From DASYKT01 sp963718105 (GTDB lineage: Bacteria > Acidobacteriota > Blastocatellia > Pyrinomonadales > Pyrinomonadaceae): 64,000 nucleotides of DNA. The notes under the pieces are model-generated. The model had not been told where the DNA came from and did not search any database. It saw only the letters and a program-made list of their open reading frames with translations. Positions within the stretch are counted from its first letter, which is position 1. The number at the start of each line of letters is the position of its first letter. The DNA is taken from positions 1,054,001 to 1,118,000 of the forward strand of contig OY970352.1 in NCBI GenBank assembly GCA_963718105.1. Reading direction: 5' to 3'. Made by a program: the position numbers and the translations under genes. This document shows, in pieces, positions 42,010 through 50,945 of this stretch.

Positions 42010-43779
42010 ATGGCGATGCAAAATTTCGAAGATAATACCACAGATCAAAACTCCGGGTTGGCGGCCAAGATACAATGGCTGATCTTCGGCCGGTTGATGG
42101 TCGTTTTTTTTCTGCTGGCCGCCGGTTGGATCTGGAAAAGCGGTACGCTCGCGCTTTCCTTTGAAAATATTCCCCAGGGTTTATTTTACGTTTTTATTAT
42201 CGCGGTTTCACTGACGATAATCTACTTCCTGGCGCTGAAATTTTTCCCGTTTCGCGAATGGCAGATACGGCTGCAGATCGTGGTGGACATCGCGCTGGTG
42301 ACGCAGCTCGTCTGGCAGACGGGCGACGTCAATTCTCCCTACATCACGCTTTACACGGTGCTGATCTGTGTCGCGAGCTTTTTTCTGGGCGCGCGCGGCA
42401 CGTTACTGCTGGCATCAACCTGCGCGCTGGTATTCACACTGCTTGTTTACGGCGTTTGGCTAGGCCTTATCACGCCGGCGATCGAAGAGGATGCTTCGCA
42501 GCAACTGGGAAAAATAATCCAGATCATCGGTTTTCATGACGTCGCCTTTCTGGTAGTGGGGTTGCTCGCGTCACGGCTGGCCAGCCGGCATTCCGCATCC
42601 AGCAAGCTGCAGGAAGCTACCAAGAGCCTCGCCGATCTTCGCCTGCTACACGAGCGGATCATCGAATCCGTTCGCTCCGGGCTGGTAACCACGGACCTTG
42701 ACGGGAAAATTTACATCTTTAATGCCGCCGCCGAAGAGATCACCGGCTATAGATCGGCGGAGATGCGGGGGAATTCTATTTTTACGCTGCTGGGAAAAAT
42801 AGAACAGCCGATCAAGGTCTCGCTGGAAGCGGCCGAACGCGGTGAGCAGCCGCCGAGGTTCGAGATAGATTTTACGACGCCGGAAAATCTCGGCGTGCGG
42901 CTGGGGTACGGCATCTCTCCGCTTTTTGACGAGCAAGGCGAGATCAAAGGATTGATCATTACTTTTCAGGACCTGACGGAAATGCGTTCGATGGAAGAAA
43001 GCGCTCGGCGCAAAGACCGCCTGGCGGCCGTCGGAAGAGTCGCAGCAGGGCTGGCGCACGAGATACGCAATCCGCTCGGCGCGATGCGCGGCGCGCTGCA
43101 GGTTTTGCAGGCCCAGATACCTGACGATCTGACCAATAACGGCTTGATAGAGATAATCAAAACCGAATCAGACCGGTTGAACAAGATCATCTCTAATTTT
43201 TTGACCTACGCGCGCCCGCACGCATCTTCGTTCACCGAGGTCGATGTGGGCGAGGCCATCAGCGATTCATTTACTTTGCTGCGGCATAGCCCGGAGATCG
43301 GAGAGGGGCATTCGCTGGTTACCGATCTGCCGGATGAAAAAATTGCTTTGATGGCGGATTCTACCCAGCTTAAACAGGTTTTTTGGAACCTCGCCCGCAA
43401 TGCGATACAGGCCATGCCCGATGGCGGCGAGCTGAAAGTACTGCTGCAGCGGCGCGACAACGGACGGGTGCAGATAATCTTTAGTGATACGGGGCGGGGG
43501 ATGACGCCCGACCAGGTCAACCGGCTGTTCGAGCCGTTTTCCGAGTCGAGCACGGGCGGAACCGGCCTGGGCCTGTCGATCGTTTACCAGATCGTGCGCG
43601 ATCACGGCGGCACTATAAATGTGCGCAGCCTGGAAAATAAGGGAACCACGATCACCATCGAATTACCCGGCGAGATGAAGCCGGCATCGTCCCGCTCTAA
43701 TTTTATTGAACATGGGGACGGCGTGCATGAACCTTCCAGGCTGGAAAGTTTTCTGACCGCGGGTGAGAAAGAAAAGTAG
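42010..43779 (+). CDS. pilS: PilS-like sensor histidine kinase
   Basis: 589 residues. Six hydrophobic segments (~23-190), a coiled linker, a PAS domain (~210-325: RIIESVRSGLVTTDLDGKIYIF, GYGISPLFDEQGEIKGLIITF), HisKA with GLAHEIRNPLGAM (H350), and HATPase with NLARNAIQAMPDGG, SDTGRGM and GTGLGLSIVYQIV. This is the layout of PilS, and the next gene is a PilR-type sigma54 activator followed by a sigma54 promoter and pilin genes, which is the main ground for the name. ATG GCG ATG: either ATG may be used. The start is only 17 bases from the divergent cupin start. Confidence 0.88.
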   Translation: MAMQNFEDNTTDQNSGLAAKIQWLIFGRLMVVFFLLAAGWIWKSGTLALSFENIPQGLFYVFIIAVSLTIIYFLALKFFPFREWQIRLQIVVDIALVTQLVWQTGDVNSPYITLYTVLICVASFFLGARGTLLLASTCALVFTLLVYGVWLGLITPAIEEDASQQLGKIIQIIGFHDVAFLVVGLLASRLASRHSASSKLQEATKSLADLRLLHERIIESVRSGLVTTDLDGKIYIFNAAAEEITGYRSAEMRGNSIFTLLGKIEQPIKVSLEAAERGEQPPRFEIDFTTPENLGVRLGYGISPLFDEQGEIKGLIITFQDLTEMRSMEESARRKDRLAAVGRVAAGLAHEIRNPLGAMRGALQVLQAQIPDDLTNNGLIEIIKTESDRLNKIISNFLTYARPHASSFTEVDVGEAISDSFTLLRHSPEIGEGHSLVTDLPDEKIALMADSTQLKQVFWNLARNAIQAMPDGGELKVLLQRRDNGRVQIIFSDTGRGMTPDQVNRLFEPFSESSTGGTGLGLSIVYQIVRDHGGTINVRSLENKGTTITIELPGEMKPASSRSNFIEHGDGVHEPSRLESFLTAGEKEK

Positions 43780-43866
43780 GAGCGCCCAATTTATTGGGCA
43801 AGATCGCAAAAGCGATCTAAGGATTTCGAGCGCTGCGCGCTCAAGCACAATAAATTGTGCGCTCCG
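43779..43866. repeat. GAGCGCCCAATTTATTGGGC repeat between kinase and regulator
   Basis: GCCCAATTTATTGGGC, AGATCGCAAAAGCGATCT, GAGCGCTGCGCGCTC and GCACAATAAATTGTGCGCTC are four consecutive small palindromes. Related pieces lie at 45688-45722 and 52510-52578. It separates pilS from pilR by ~215 bp. Confidence 0.75.
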
Positions 43867-43995
43867 GGGCTTGAATAAAAATGTTGTTTTGCGCAAAATG
43901 GAACTTGGCCGTTCTCGGCTGAAAAATCTGAATTCTTCGTCAGAACTCCCGGTTGATCAATTGCAGCAAGAGTTTTTTGTGAGTGCCGATATTAA

Positions 43996-45393
43996 ATGTC
44001 AAACCTCTTAATCGTTGATGACGAACAAAGTTACCGCCAACTTTTAACCCTGGTCTTTGAGACCGAAGGGTACAAGGTCCGCACGGCTAAAAACGGGCGT
44101 GAAGCGGTGGAACTGCTGCAGGTCGAGCCGGCCGATCTGGTCATTTCCGACGTGCGGATGCCGGACATGGACGGGATCGAGCTGCTCAGCGCCGCGCGGG
44201 AATTTCTTCCCGACCTCGGGGTAGTGTTGATGACCGCTTTTGCCAGCGTGGAAACGGCGCGGGACGCGTTCAAGCTGGGCGCTGACGACTTTATTCAAAA
44301 GCCTTTTGACGTTGAAGAGCTAAAGCTCATCGTCAAGAAAACGCTGGAAAAACAGGCGCTGGTGGTAGAAAACCGTGCCTTTAAGCGGGCCCAGCGCGAG
44401 CGCGGCAGCCTGAAGAACATAATCGGGCGCTCGCCGAAAATGCAGGCGGTCTTTCAAATGATAGAGACCGTGGCGGAAGTTCAGTCAACGATTCTGATCA
44501 CCGGCGAAAGCGGGACCGGTAAAGAGCTGGTGGCCCGCGCTATCCACGATCTTTCGCCGCGCGCGGAACGCCCCTTTATTTCGATAAACTGCGGCGCTTT
44601 TACCGAAACCCTGCTTGAATCGGAGCTTTTCGGCTATGTAAAAGGCGCTTTTACCGGCGCCAACACCAATCGTAAGGGCCTTTTCGAAGCGGCGAACAGC
44701 GGAACTATCTTTTTGGATGAGATCGGTGAAATGTCATCTGCCATGCAGGTCAAATTGCTGCGCGTGCTGCAGGAAAAACGGGTCCGGCCGGTCGGCGCTC
44801 ATGATGAAACGCCTTTCGATACCCGCGTCATCGCGGCCACCAATCGCGATCTGAAAGGCATGGTCGATAACAACGATTTTCGCGAAGACCTGTTCTACCG
44901 GATATCCGTTATTCCCATCTCTCTGCCCTCGCTGCGTGAACGCAAGGAAGACATCTCGGACCTGGTCTCACATTTTATTGGAAAATTCTGCGAGCAGTCG
45001 AAAAGGGAACTTGGCATTACCGATAAAGCGCTGCAGTTGCTGGAAAACTATGCCTGGTTTGGCAACGTCCGTGAACTTGAACACACCATCGAACGCGCCG
45101 TGGCGCTGGAAAAGAACGGGGAAATACATCCTGAACGCCTGCCCGACCATATCACTAACTATAATCCGGAACGGATCAAGGCCGAATTTAGCCTCCCGGA
45201 AGACGGGATCGACCTCAGCGCCCATATTAATCAATTAGAGAAAACCTACGTTTTAGAGGCACTGCGCACCACCCAGGGCAGCCAGACCCGCGCCGCCGAA
45301 CTCCTGAAAATACCCGTCCGCTCACTGCGCCACCTGCTCGATAAGCACGATATTCGTAACCTATCGGCACAAATGCGCGGCGCGGGGGAGTAA
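43996..45393 (+). CDS. pilR: Sigma54-dependent response regulator, PilR-like
   Basis: 465 residues, NtrC family. The receiver domain (1-120) has the phospho-acceptor D52 in ISDVRMPDMDG and the usual acidic pair at 8-9. The AAA+ domain (~140-380) has Walker A GESGTGKE, the sigma54-contact loop GAFTGA, Walker B GTIFLDEIGEM, and the arginine-finger region YRISVIPI. A Fis-type HTH closes the protein (TRAAELLKIPVRSLRHLLDK). It would activate sigma54 RNA polymerase at -24/-12 promoters; a good one lies 470 bp downstream before the first pilin gene. Its partner kinase is the preceding gene. Confidence 0.93.
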   Translation: MSNLLIVDDEQSYRQLLTLVFETEGYKVRTAKNGREAVELLQVEPADLVISDVRMPDMDGIELLSAAREFLPDLGVVLMTAFASVETARDAFKLGADDFIQKPFDVEELKLIVKKTLEKQALVVENRAFKRAQRERGSLKNIIGRSPKMQAVFQMIETVAEVQSTILITGESGTGKELVARAIHDLSPRAERPFISINCGAFTETLLESELFGYVKGAFTGANTNRKGLFEAANSGTIFLDEIGEMSSAMQVKLLRVLQEKRVRPVGAHDETPFDTRVIAATNRDLKGMVDNNDFREDLFYRISVIPISLPSLRERKEDISDLVSHFIGKFCEQSKRELGITDKALQLLENYAWFGNVRELEHTIERAVALEKNGEIHPERLPDHITNYNPERIKAEFSLPEDGIDLSAHINQLEKTYVLEALRTTQGSQTRAAELLKIPVRSLRHLLDKHDIRNLSAQMRGAGE

Positions 45394-45858
45394 CTTGGGA
45401 GCGCCTCGAATCTCTGAACGTACAATCATTATTGAAATGAGGTCAGAACCGGGAACGTAGTGACCGGGTTTCTTCTAATTAATTTGCCGTCTCTTAAATT
45501 AATCATTGATCACTCACTGATGTGCATTTATAAGAACCCGGTCACTAACGTTCCCGGTTCTGACTTCATTGCTAATGCCGCAATTCTCAAAGGAAATCGA
45601 TCGTTTGGAAGTTCGTTCAAGAAAAACAATAAATCGGGCGCTCTAATAGTCTATTAGTAATGTAGATAAATTTTAGTTTTTTCGAACACTGCGTGTTCGT
45701 GCCCAATAAATTGGGCGCTCCAAGTTACACTTTTTGTCACCCGCCAAATGCCGAAAACTGTTATTTTGACGGTTTTTTGACCCCCTAAAGCTCATTTCTA
45801 ACAGCCTTGGCACGCATTAACTCTCCTAAATTCAATGGTTAAACAAATATTAACCCTA
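45394..45858. other. Repeat-filled gap upstream of the pilin promoter
   Basis: An inverted repeat of the GTCAGAACCGGGAACG family (arms 45441-45474 and 45532-45564), then GAACACTGCGTGTTC and GCCCAATAAATTGGGC (45688-45720). A weak stem AAAACTGT/ACGGTTTT followed by TTGACC near 45752-45780 may terminate pilR. The last ~80 bases before 45859 could hold PilR binding sites, but none was identified. Confidence 0.65.
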
Positions 45859-45874
45859 TGGCACGGTACTTGTA
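45859..45874 (+). promoter_or_regulatory. Sigma54 (-24/-12) promoter of the first pilin gene
   Basis: TGGCACGGTACTTGTA: the -24 TGGCAC is perfect, and the -12 element TTGTA departs from TTGCA in one base, with the required ten-base GG-to-G spacing. It lies 68 bases before the pilin start and downstream of a PilR-type activator gene, so both sequence and context agree. Confidence 0.85.
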
Positions 45875-45941
45875 AATAGATGGGTGCCTGAATGGGTAGG
45901 AAAAATATCAAACTTTGCTTAAGGAGACAGTTAAAATTAAA

Positions 45942-46445
45942 ATGAAAAAGAATCAACAAGGTTTCTCGCTTATCGAATTGCTGATCGTGGTCGTGATCAT
46001 TGGTATCATCGCCGCCATCGCTATCCCGAATCTTCTCGCTTCACGCCGCGCGGCTAACGAAGCTTCCGCTATTTCCTCAATGAGAACAGTGAGCAGCGCC
46101 GAAGCTACTTACTTCTCGACCGCCGGCGCCAACGCAAGATATGGTACGGCCGTTGAATTGAACGGTCAGCAGTTGATCGACAGCGTGTTGAATGCAGCTC
46201 ACGGTGCCGGTACTCCGAAATCGGGTTACTTGTATGACATCGTGAAAGTTGACGCGGTTCCCGCTTCGGGCGTTCCCGCCAGCTTCGTCGAAGGCGCACA
46301 CCCGGTTGCTTTCAGTGTTATCACCGCTACCGGTACCCGCAATTTCTGCGTCCAGGAAGATGGCGTTGTTAAAGGTGGCCCGGCCGCCGCTACTTCGCCC
46401 ACTGCCGCTCTTTGCACCGGCGTAACTTTCGCAGCGCTTAACTAA
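45942..46445 (+). CDS. pilA: Type IV pilin
   Basis: 167 residues from the ATG at 45942 (a frame opening with TTG at 45915 is part of the leader). Class III signal MKKNQQG cut before FSLIELLIVVVIIGIIAAIA, with Phe+1 and Glu+5; the hydrophobic helix then continues with PNLLASRRAANEASAISSMRT, common in Acidobacteria and delta-proteobacteria pilins. The globular part is small, Ala/Gly/Thr-rich, with a C-terminal Cys pair (NFC and LCTG) that could form the D-loop disulfide. AAGGAG lies ~15 bases before the ATG, which is a long spacing. It is driven by the sigma54 promoter at 45859 and closed by a strong terminator. Confidence 0.95.
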   Translation: MKKNQQGFSLIELLIVVVIIGIIAAIAIPNLLASRRAANEASAISSMRTVSSAEATYFSTAGANARYGTAVELNGQQLIDSVLNAAHGAGTPKSGYLYDIVKVDAVPASGVPASFVEGAHPVAFSVITATGTRNFCVQEDGVVKGGPAAATSPTAALCTGVTFAALN

Positions 46446-46468
46446 TAGTTAGCTAACTTTGAAATGGC

Positions 46469-46502
46469 AAAAGCAGAACGAGTTTTACTCGTTCTGCTTT
46501 TT
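46469..46502 (+). terminator. Rho-independent terminator of the first pilin gene
   Basis: AAAAGCAGAACGAG and its perfect 14-base complement, with loop TTTTA, running into TTTTT. It lies 23 bases after the stop. Confidence 0.92.
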
Positions 46503-46609
46503 ACTACCCCGCCGCTCCTTTCAGAAAGACCAGGAGCAAAGCTGATAAAATGCCTTTGCGGTCCGGGCATAAAAAGTCAAAAACTTGATATTAGGAGAAT
46601 AAGGAACCA

Positions 46610-47119
46610 ATGAAAAAGGGTCAGCAGGGATTTTCCCTTATCGAACTTTTGATCGTAGTTTGCATCATAGGGATCATCGCTTCCATAGCCATACCTAATC
46701 TGCTCTCATCACGCCGTGCGGCCAACGAAGCTTCGGCCACATCCTCGATGAGAACCATCAGCAGCGCCCAGGCCACTTACCTAGCGACAATCGGCGCCAA
46801 CAACAACTATGGCACCGCAGCACAATTAAATGGCCAGCAACTGATCGATAATGTTTTATCCAACGCTCATAGCCCCGGCACGACGCCGAAGGCGGGCTAT
46901 TTGTATCAGATCACCGTGGTGACGGCCGTACCTGTCTCAGGTATTCCGGCCGGTTACGTCGATGGCAACCGCCCGGTCACTTTCGGCGGGGTTACCGCGA
47001 CAGGAACGCGCAATTTCTGCGTTACCGAAGACGGTGTTATCCGCTACATTACGGCTTCGGCCACCATCGTTACAACTTCTGCCGTCTGTACCGGCGCCAC
47101 CTACACGCCTATCAGATAA
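46610..47119 (+). CDS. pilA: Type IV pilin (second copy)
   Basis: 169 residues. Class III signal MKKGQQG before FSLIELLIVVCIIGIIASIA with Glu+5. It is nearly identical to the first pilin over the N-terminal helix and the SRRAANEASATSSMRTISSA stretch, more diverged in the globular part, and keeps the C-terminal Cys pair (NFC, VCTG). AAGGA lies close before the ATG. No sigma54 site was seen upstream, and the strong terminator between the two pilin genes suggests separate control. It could be a minor or alternative pilin. Confidence 0.94.
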   Translation: MKKGQQGFSLIELLIVVCIIGIIASIAIPNLLSSRRAANEASATSSMRTISSAQATYLATIGANNNYGTAAQLNGQQLIDNVLSNAHSPGTTPKAGYLYQITVVTAVPVSGIPAGYVDGNRPVTFGGVTATGTRNFCVTEDGVIRYITASATIVTTSAVCTGATYTPIR

Positions 47120-47178
47120 AAGGCGTGCGGATCGAGACTTTTTTGCAGCAGCCCAGAAGCAGCCCCAAGCAGCCAAGG

Positions 47179-47211
47179 AAAGCAGAGCGGAATATTTCGC
47201 TCTGCTTTTTT
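47179..47211 (+). terminator. Rho-independent terminator of the second pilin gene
   Basis: AAAGCAGAGCG and its perfect complement with loop GAATATTT, followed by six T. It lies 60 bases after the stop. Confidence 0.9.
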
Positions 47212-47339
47212 CATTACCGGCGGTCTTTCGGATTGACTCTTTTTAGCAAATCCATACACTAATACATGTCCAATACCGGGCCAGTCTGCCGTTCATCTAA
47301 GGTCAGCAAAGGAAGCGGGCCAAAAGTAAAGTAAATCTG

Positions 47340-48125
47340 ATGAAAAGTTCGTCGTTAAAGCGGGTCTTAAGCGTTGCCCGAAATACCTTTCGCGAAGCAG
47401 TGCGCGATCGCGTGCTTTATAACCTGGTTTTATTCGTCTTGCTGATCACGGCCGCGGCAGTTTTTCTGGGCGATCTGACAGCAGGGTACGAAGCCCGGGT
47501 GATCGTTAATATGGGGCTGAGCGCGGCCCTGGTGTTCGGCGCTTTTATTGCGATCTTTGTCGGGGTCAGCCTGGTCTCCAAAGAGATAGAAAAACGCACC
47601 GTCTACGCAATTCTTTCCAAGCCCTTAGGGCGCGGAGAATTTATCATCGGAAAATATCTCGGCCTGTCTCTGACGCTGCTGGTCAATGTAGTGGTGATGG
47701 GCGCCGGAATTTCCCTGGCGCTGCTTTATGTAAAAGGCGGGCATCTGATCCCTAGTATCTGGTATGCGCTCGCGCTGACCTTTTTCGAATTGATGATACT
47801 TACCGCTACCGCGACGCTGTTTTCTTCGTTTTCATCACCGGCGCTTTCGGCATTACTAACTTTTTTTATTTTTGTTATCGGGCATTTCAGCGCGTCGCTG
47901 AGAGAGTTTGCGCTTGCCCTCGGCTCACAATCGGCGAAGATATTTTTCGAATCGCTGTATTACGTACTGCCGAATCTATCGAACTTTGCTTTTATCACCC
48001 CCGCCGCCCACGGACAGTTTCCGTCAGCCGGTTTCACGGCCGCCGCCGCCGGTTATGCGCTCATCTATGTAATTATTTTACTTTCGGGTTCGATACTGGT
48101 TTTTAGCCGCCGGAATTTCAAATAG
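47340..48125 (+). CDS. ABC-2 type transporter permease
   Basis: 261 residues with six TM segments. The N-terminal cytoplasmic stretch SLKRVLSVARNTFREAVRDRVLY and the ABC-2 feature VSLVSKEIEKRTVYAILSKPLGRGEFIIGKYLG (~78-110) identify a NosY/GldF/CcmB-like permease of the inner membrane. No ATPase gene is next to it in this window, so its partner must be elsewhere, which is unusual for this family. It starts a three-gene run in the same direction (5-bp and 2-bp gaps), suggesting one operon with the TPR and the large membrane protein. Substrate unknown. Confidence 0.9.
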   Translation: MKSSSLKRVLSVARNTFREAVRDRVLYNLVLFVLLITAAAVFLGDLTAGYEARVIVNMGLSAALVFGAFIAIFVGVSLVSKEIEKRTVYAILSKPLGRGEFIIGKYLGLSLTLLVNVVVMGAGISLALLYVKGGHLIPSIWYALALTFFELMILTATATLFSSFSSPALSALLTFFIFVIGHFSASLREFALALGSQSAKIFFESLYYVLPNLSNFAFITPAAHGQFPSAGFTAAAAGYALIYVIILLSGSILVFSRRNFK

Positions 48126-48130
48126 ATCCA

Positions 48131-49066
48131 ATGTCCAAACGCACTTTAAAGACGATCATGCTTGGCGGTTTTATTATCGCCGGTTTCGGGCTGATCTTTA
48201 TTCTCAGCGACGTGCTGGAAGCGAGGCGCGCTCCCGACGTTTACGCGGATGAAGACCTGTATCTTTCATCGCAGCGAATAAAGGCCTTTAGCGGCGATTT
48301 TAGCGGCCTGGCAGCCGATTGGTACTGGATCAATTCGCTCCAATATATCGGCCGCAAAATAGTGAGGGCGAAGGACGATGGAGCTTTCAGCCTCAAAGAC
48401 ATGCGCCCGCTGGACCCGCGGCAGCTTTACCCGATGCTCGACCGGACGACCACTCTCGATCCGGGTTATATGGCGGCGTATACTTTCGGCGCGATAATTT
48501 TACCTGCCATCGACGAAGACCTGGCGATCAAGTTAACCGAAAAGGGGATCGCGGAGAATCCGAACGAATGGGTCTTGTACCAGCACCTCGGATACATTTA
48601 CTGGCAGCGGGGCGATTACGAAAAGGCCGCGCAAGTGTACGACCAGGGTTCGCGGATAGCGGGAGCGCCGTCTTTTATGAAACAGATGAGCGCCAAGGTA
48701 AGGCTGGAAGGCGGAACGCGGGAAACCGCCCGGGAAATTTATCAGCATATCTACGATTCAGCCGAAGACACCCAAACCAAAGAATTGATCGGCATGCGGC
48801 TGGCCCAAATAGTTTCTCTCGACGAACGGGACAAGATACGGGAAGCGCTGCAGGAAACCCTGAAAAAGACCGGGAGCTGCCCGAAGTCGTGGCCGGCCGT
48901 ATTTAACACATTGCGCGCGATCAAAATGTCCGACGGAAAAGGCCTGGCTCTTTCCCGCGAGGGAATTCCGCTCGATCCTTCCGGAGCGCCATATCGTTTA
49001 GTAAGTTCTGAAGAAAAATGCGACGTCGAGCTGGATCTGGTAACGACAAAGATACCGCCCGGCTAA
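48131..49066 (+). CDS. Membrane-anchored TPR protein
   Basis: 311 residues. One N-terminal TM (8-27) acts as an uncleaved anchor. Then come ADWYWINSLQYIGRK and a run of helical repeats with one clear TPR (WVLYQHLGYIYWQRGDYEKAAQVYDQ, ~170-195). A Cys in GSCPKSWPAVF and one in EEKCDVELD lie near the C-terminus. It lies five bases after the ABC permease gene, so it is probably part of the same membrane complex or operon. No enzymatic motif. Comparable TPR proteins are found beside ABC-2 permeases, but no name can be given. Confidence 0.85.
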   Translation: MSKRTLKTIMLGGFIIAGFGLIFILSDVLEARRAPDVYADEDLYLSSQRIKAFSGDFSGLAADWYWINSLQYIGRKIVRAKDDGAFSLKDMRPLDPRQLYPMLDRTTTLDPGYMAAYTFGAIILPAIDEDLAIKLTEKGIAENPNEWVLYQHLGYIYWQRGDYEKAAQVYDQGSRIAGAPSFMKQMSAKVRLEGGTRETAREIYQHIYDSAEDTQTKELIGMRLAQIVSLDERDKIREALQETLKKTGSCPKSWPAVFNTLRAIKMSDGKGLALSREGIPLDPSGAPYRLVSSEEKCDVELDLVTTKIPPG

Positions 49067-49068
49067 AA

Positions 49069-50784
49069 ATGGCGCTAAAAATGGCATTTACACTAAATCT
49101 CAAGCAAATATTTTTACGTTACAAGCACGATGTGCTGGGCCTGGCCGGTGTGTGCCTGGTCGCGCTTTGTATGATGCTGCCGATCTGGGTTGCGGGCATT
49201 CCTAAGGGCAACGACCTGCCGCAGCATTTTCAATTTGCGGTGACGATCCGGGATGCGCTGCAGGCCGGTGATTATTACCCGTCATGGATGCCGAATGAAA
49301 ATAAAGGCTATGGCGGGATCGGAATGCGGTTTTATCCGCCGGTAGGCTACTATGCGCTGGCGCTGGGTAAAATGCTGGCCGGAAACTGGTATTGGGCAGC
49401 GTGTCTGGTTTTCTGGTTTTGGCTGTCGCTGAGCGGCATTTCCGGATATTTTTGGTCGCGTGAAAGGTCCTCGCCCGGCGCGTCGTTTATCGGCGGTGCG
49501 GTTTTTGTGGTCGCGCCGTACCACATCAACGAGATCTACAATGCCTTTAATTACGCTGAATTTGCCGCAGTCGCTTTTCTCCCGTTCTGTTTTCTATTTG
49601 TCGACAGACTAACCAGAAACGGCAAGCTGGGCAATCTGGCGGCCTTGAGCGTATCTTTCGCTTTGCTGATACTAAGTAACCTGCCGATCGCCGTAATGGG
49701 AACGGCGGCGCTCGGGGTTTATTCGCTGGTGTCGCTGCCGCGCAAAAATCTTATCGGCACGGCGCTTAAACTCGGCGCCGGATTTCTTTTCGGACTGGCG
49801 CTCAGCGCATTTTACTGGATAAAGATTGTCACCGAAATGCCGTGGCTGAATCATTCGTCGGAGACCTATTCTTCCGGCTCCGTCCATTACGATTACCGTA
49901 TCAATTTTCTCCTGCAGACAAAATACCTGGTGATGTTTGACGATCGGGACATGTGGTTTGCCAATATGGTGCTCGGCTGCACTCTGCTTTTGACGCTGCC
50001 TCTCGGGTTTCTTTATTGGAAGTCGGTCCGGTCTTTTGCGGCGGCGAGGCTTAACCGGGTTTGGATCGTGCTCGCTTTTTCCATTTTCATGGCGACCTAT
50101 CTGAGTATTTTTGTGTGGGATAACGTCGCCATACTGCAAAAAGTACAGTTTCCCTGGCGCTGGCTTTCGGTGATCTCGCTGGCGGGGATACCGTTAGCGG
50201 CGGCCGGATGGAAATACTGCGTCGAGTGGTTAAAAGATGAACGCCTCCGCCGTTACGCGCTGATCGTCGTTGGAATATTGTTGTTCAGCACCAGTTTTAC
50301 GGTTTTTCAGGTTATCAGGGCGGCAAATTTCTATCCGCGCGCGGAGTTTGAAGAAGTAGTGGCGCCTTTGGGCGATGCGCAGCAAAACTGCGATTGCTGG
50401 CTGCCGGTCTGGGCGAAGAACGAGGCGATGAAAAATCAGGAAAAAGTATCCGCCGGCGGGCGCGAAGTCAGCGAATTGGTTTGGGAAAGAAAAGATCATG
50501 CCTTTACGCTCGGGGCCGGTGAACCGGCCAAGGTGCGTATGGCGACATTTTATTATCCTCTGTGGCGGGTAAAGGTGAATGACGAGGCGGTCGCGACGTC
50601 CCCCGCCGATGACGGCGCGCTCACCTTCGAAGCTCCCGCGGAAACATCCAGGATCAGTGTAAAGTTTGTCGAATCCGCCGCTGTTATGCGAGCGCAGATC
50701 CTCTCTGCTATTTGCTGGGCGATATTGTTGATCGCGGCTCTCGTGTTTTCTTTTGTAGCGCTGCCGTCTCGGCGGCTGTCCTGA
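49069..50784 (+). CDS. Large polytopic membrane protein (PTPS-related/YfhO-like)
   Basis: 571 residues from the ATG at 49069, two bases after the preceding stop (a further ATG follows four codons later; the longer frame from 49018 lies inside the preceding gene). About 11-12 TM segments. The first loop has the GNDLPQHFQFAVTIRDALQAGDYYPSWMP pattern, which resembles the 6-pyruvoyl-tetrahydropterin-synthase-related/YfhO class of GT-C-fold-like membrane proteins: acidic residue after TM1, then FPPVGYY-like RFYPPVGYYAL. A soluble segment (~430-540, ATFYYPLWRVKVNDE) precedes the last TM. It may handle lipid-linked sugars; this is inferred from the fold only. Confidence 0.82.
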   Translation: MALKMAFTLNLKQIFLRYKHDVLGLAGVCLVALCMMLPIWVAGIPKGNDLPQHFQFAVTIRDALQAGDYYPSWMPNENKGYGGIGMRFYPPVGYYALALGKMLAGNWYWAACLVFWFWLSLSGISGYFWSRERSSPGASFIGGAVFVVAPYHINEIYNAFNYAEFAAVAFLPFCFLFVDRLTRNGKLGNLAALSVSFALLILSNLPIAVMGTAALGVYSLVSLPRKNLIGTALKLGAGFLFGLALSAFYWIKIVTEMPWLNHSSETYSSGSVHYDYRINFLLQTKYLVMFDDRDMWFANMVLGCTLLLTLPLGFLYWKSVRSFAAARLNRVWIVLAFSIFMATYLSIFVWDNVAILQKVQFPWRWLSVISLAGIPLAAAGWKYCVEWLKDERLRRYALIVVGILLFSTSFTVFQVIRAANFYPRAEFEEVVAPLGDAQQNCDCWLPVWAKNEAMKNQEKVSAGGREVSELVWERKDHAFTLGAGEPAKVRMATFYYPLWRVKVNDEAVATSPADDGALTFEAPAETSRISVKFVESAAVMRAQILSAICWAILLIAALVFSFVALPSRRLS

Positions 50785-50855
50785 CGGCGGCCCGCCGTCA
50801 GTTTTTGCGCGGGCGGGACGCCCGCACGACAGCCAGCGGGACGCTGGCGTTACAT
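50782..50855. repeat. GGCTGTCCTGACGGCGG...GCGGGACGCCC repeat element
   Basis: Second copy of the element at 9953-10036: GACGGCGGCCCGCCGTC, GGGCGGGACGCCC, AGCGGGACGCTGGCGTT. The stems differ from the first copy but remain self-complementary. It begins inside the stop codon region of the preceding gene. Confidence 0.75.
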
Positions 50856-50945
50856 TGCGCCGCGTCCTTTCTTAAAATCCGCCAACCTGTGGTAATCTTT
50901 CGCTATTCCACAAGTTTTTATTTCTAAAAAAAGAGATCAAATTTT

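Noticed and set aside
43899..44011. Short ORF (~37 codons) running into the pilR start
   Set aside because: It has no ribosome binding site and ends inside pilR; it is probably only the leader of pilR.
46446..46609. Sigma54 promoter for the second pilin gene
   Set aside because: A TGGCAAAAGC string is present near 46465 but no -12 element follows at the right distance, and the string is part of the terminator stem.
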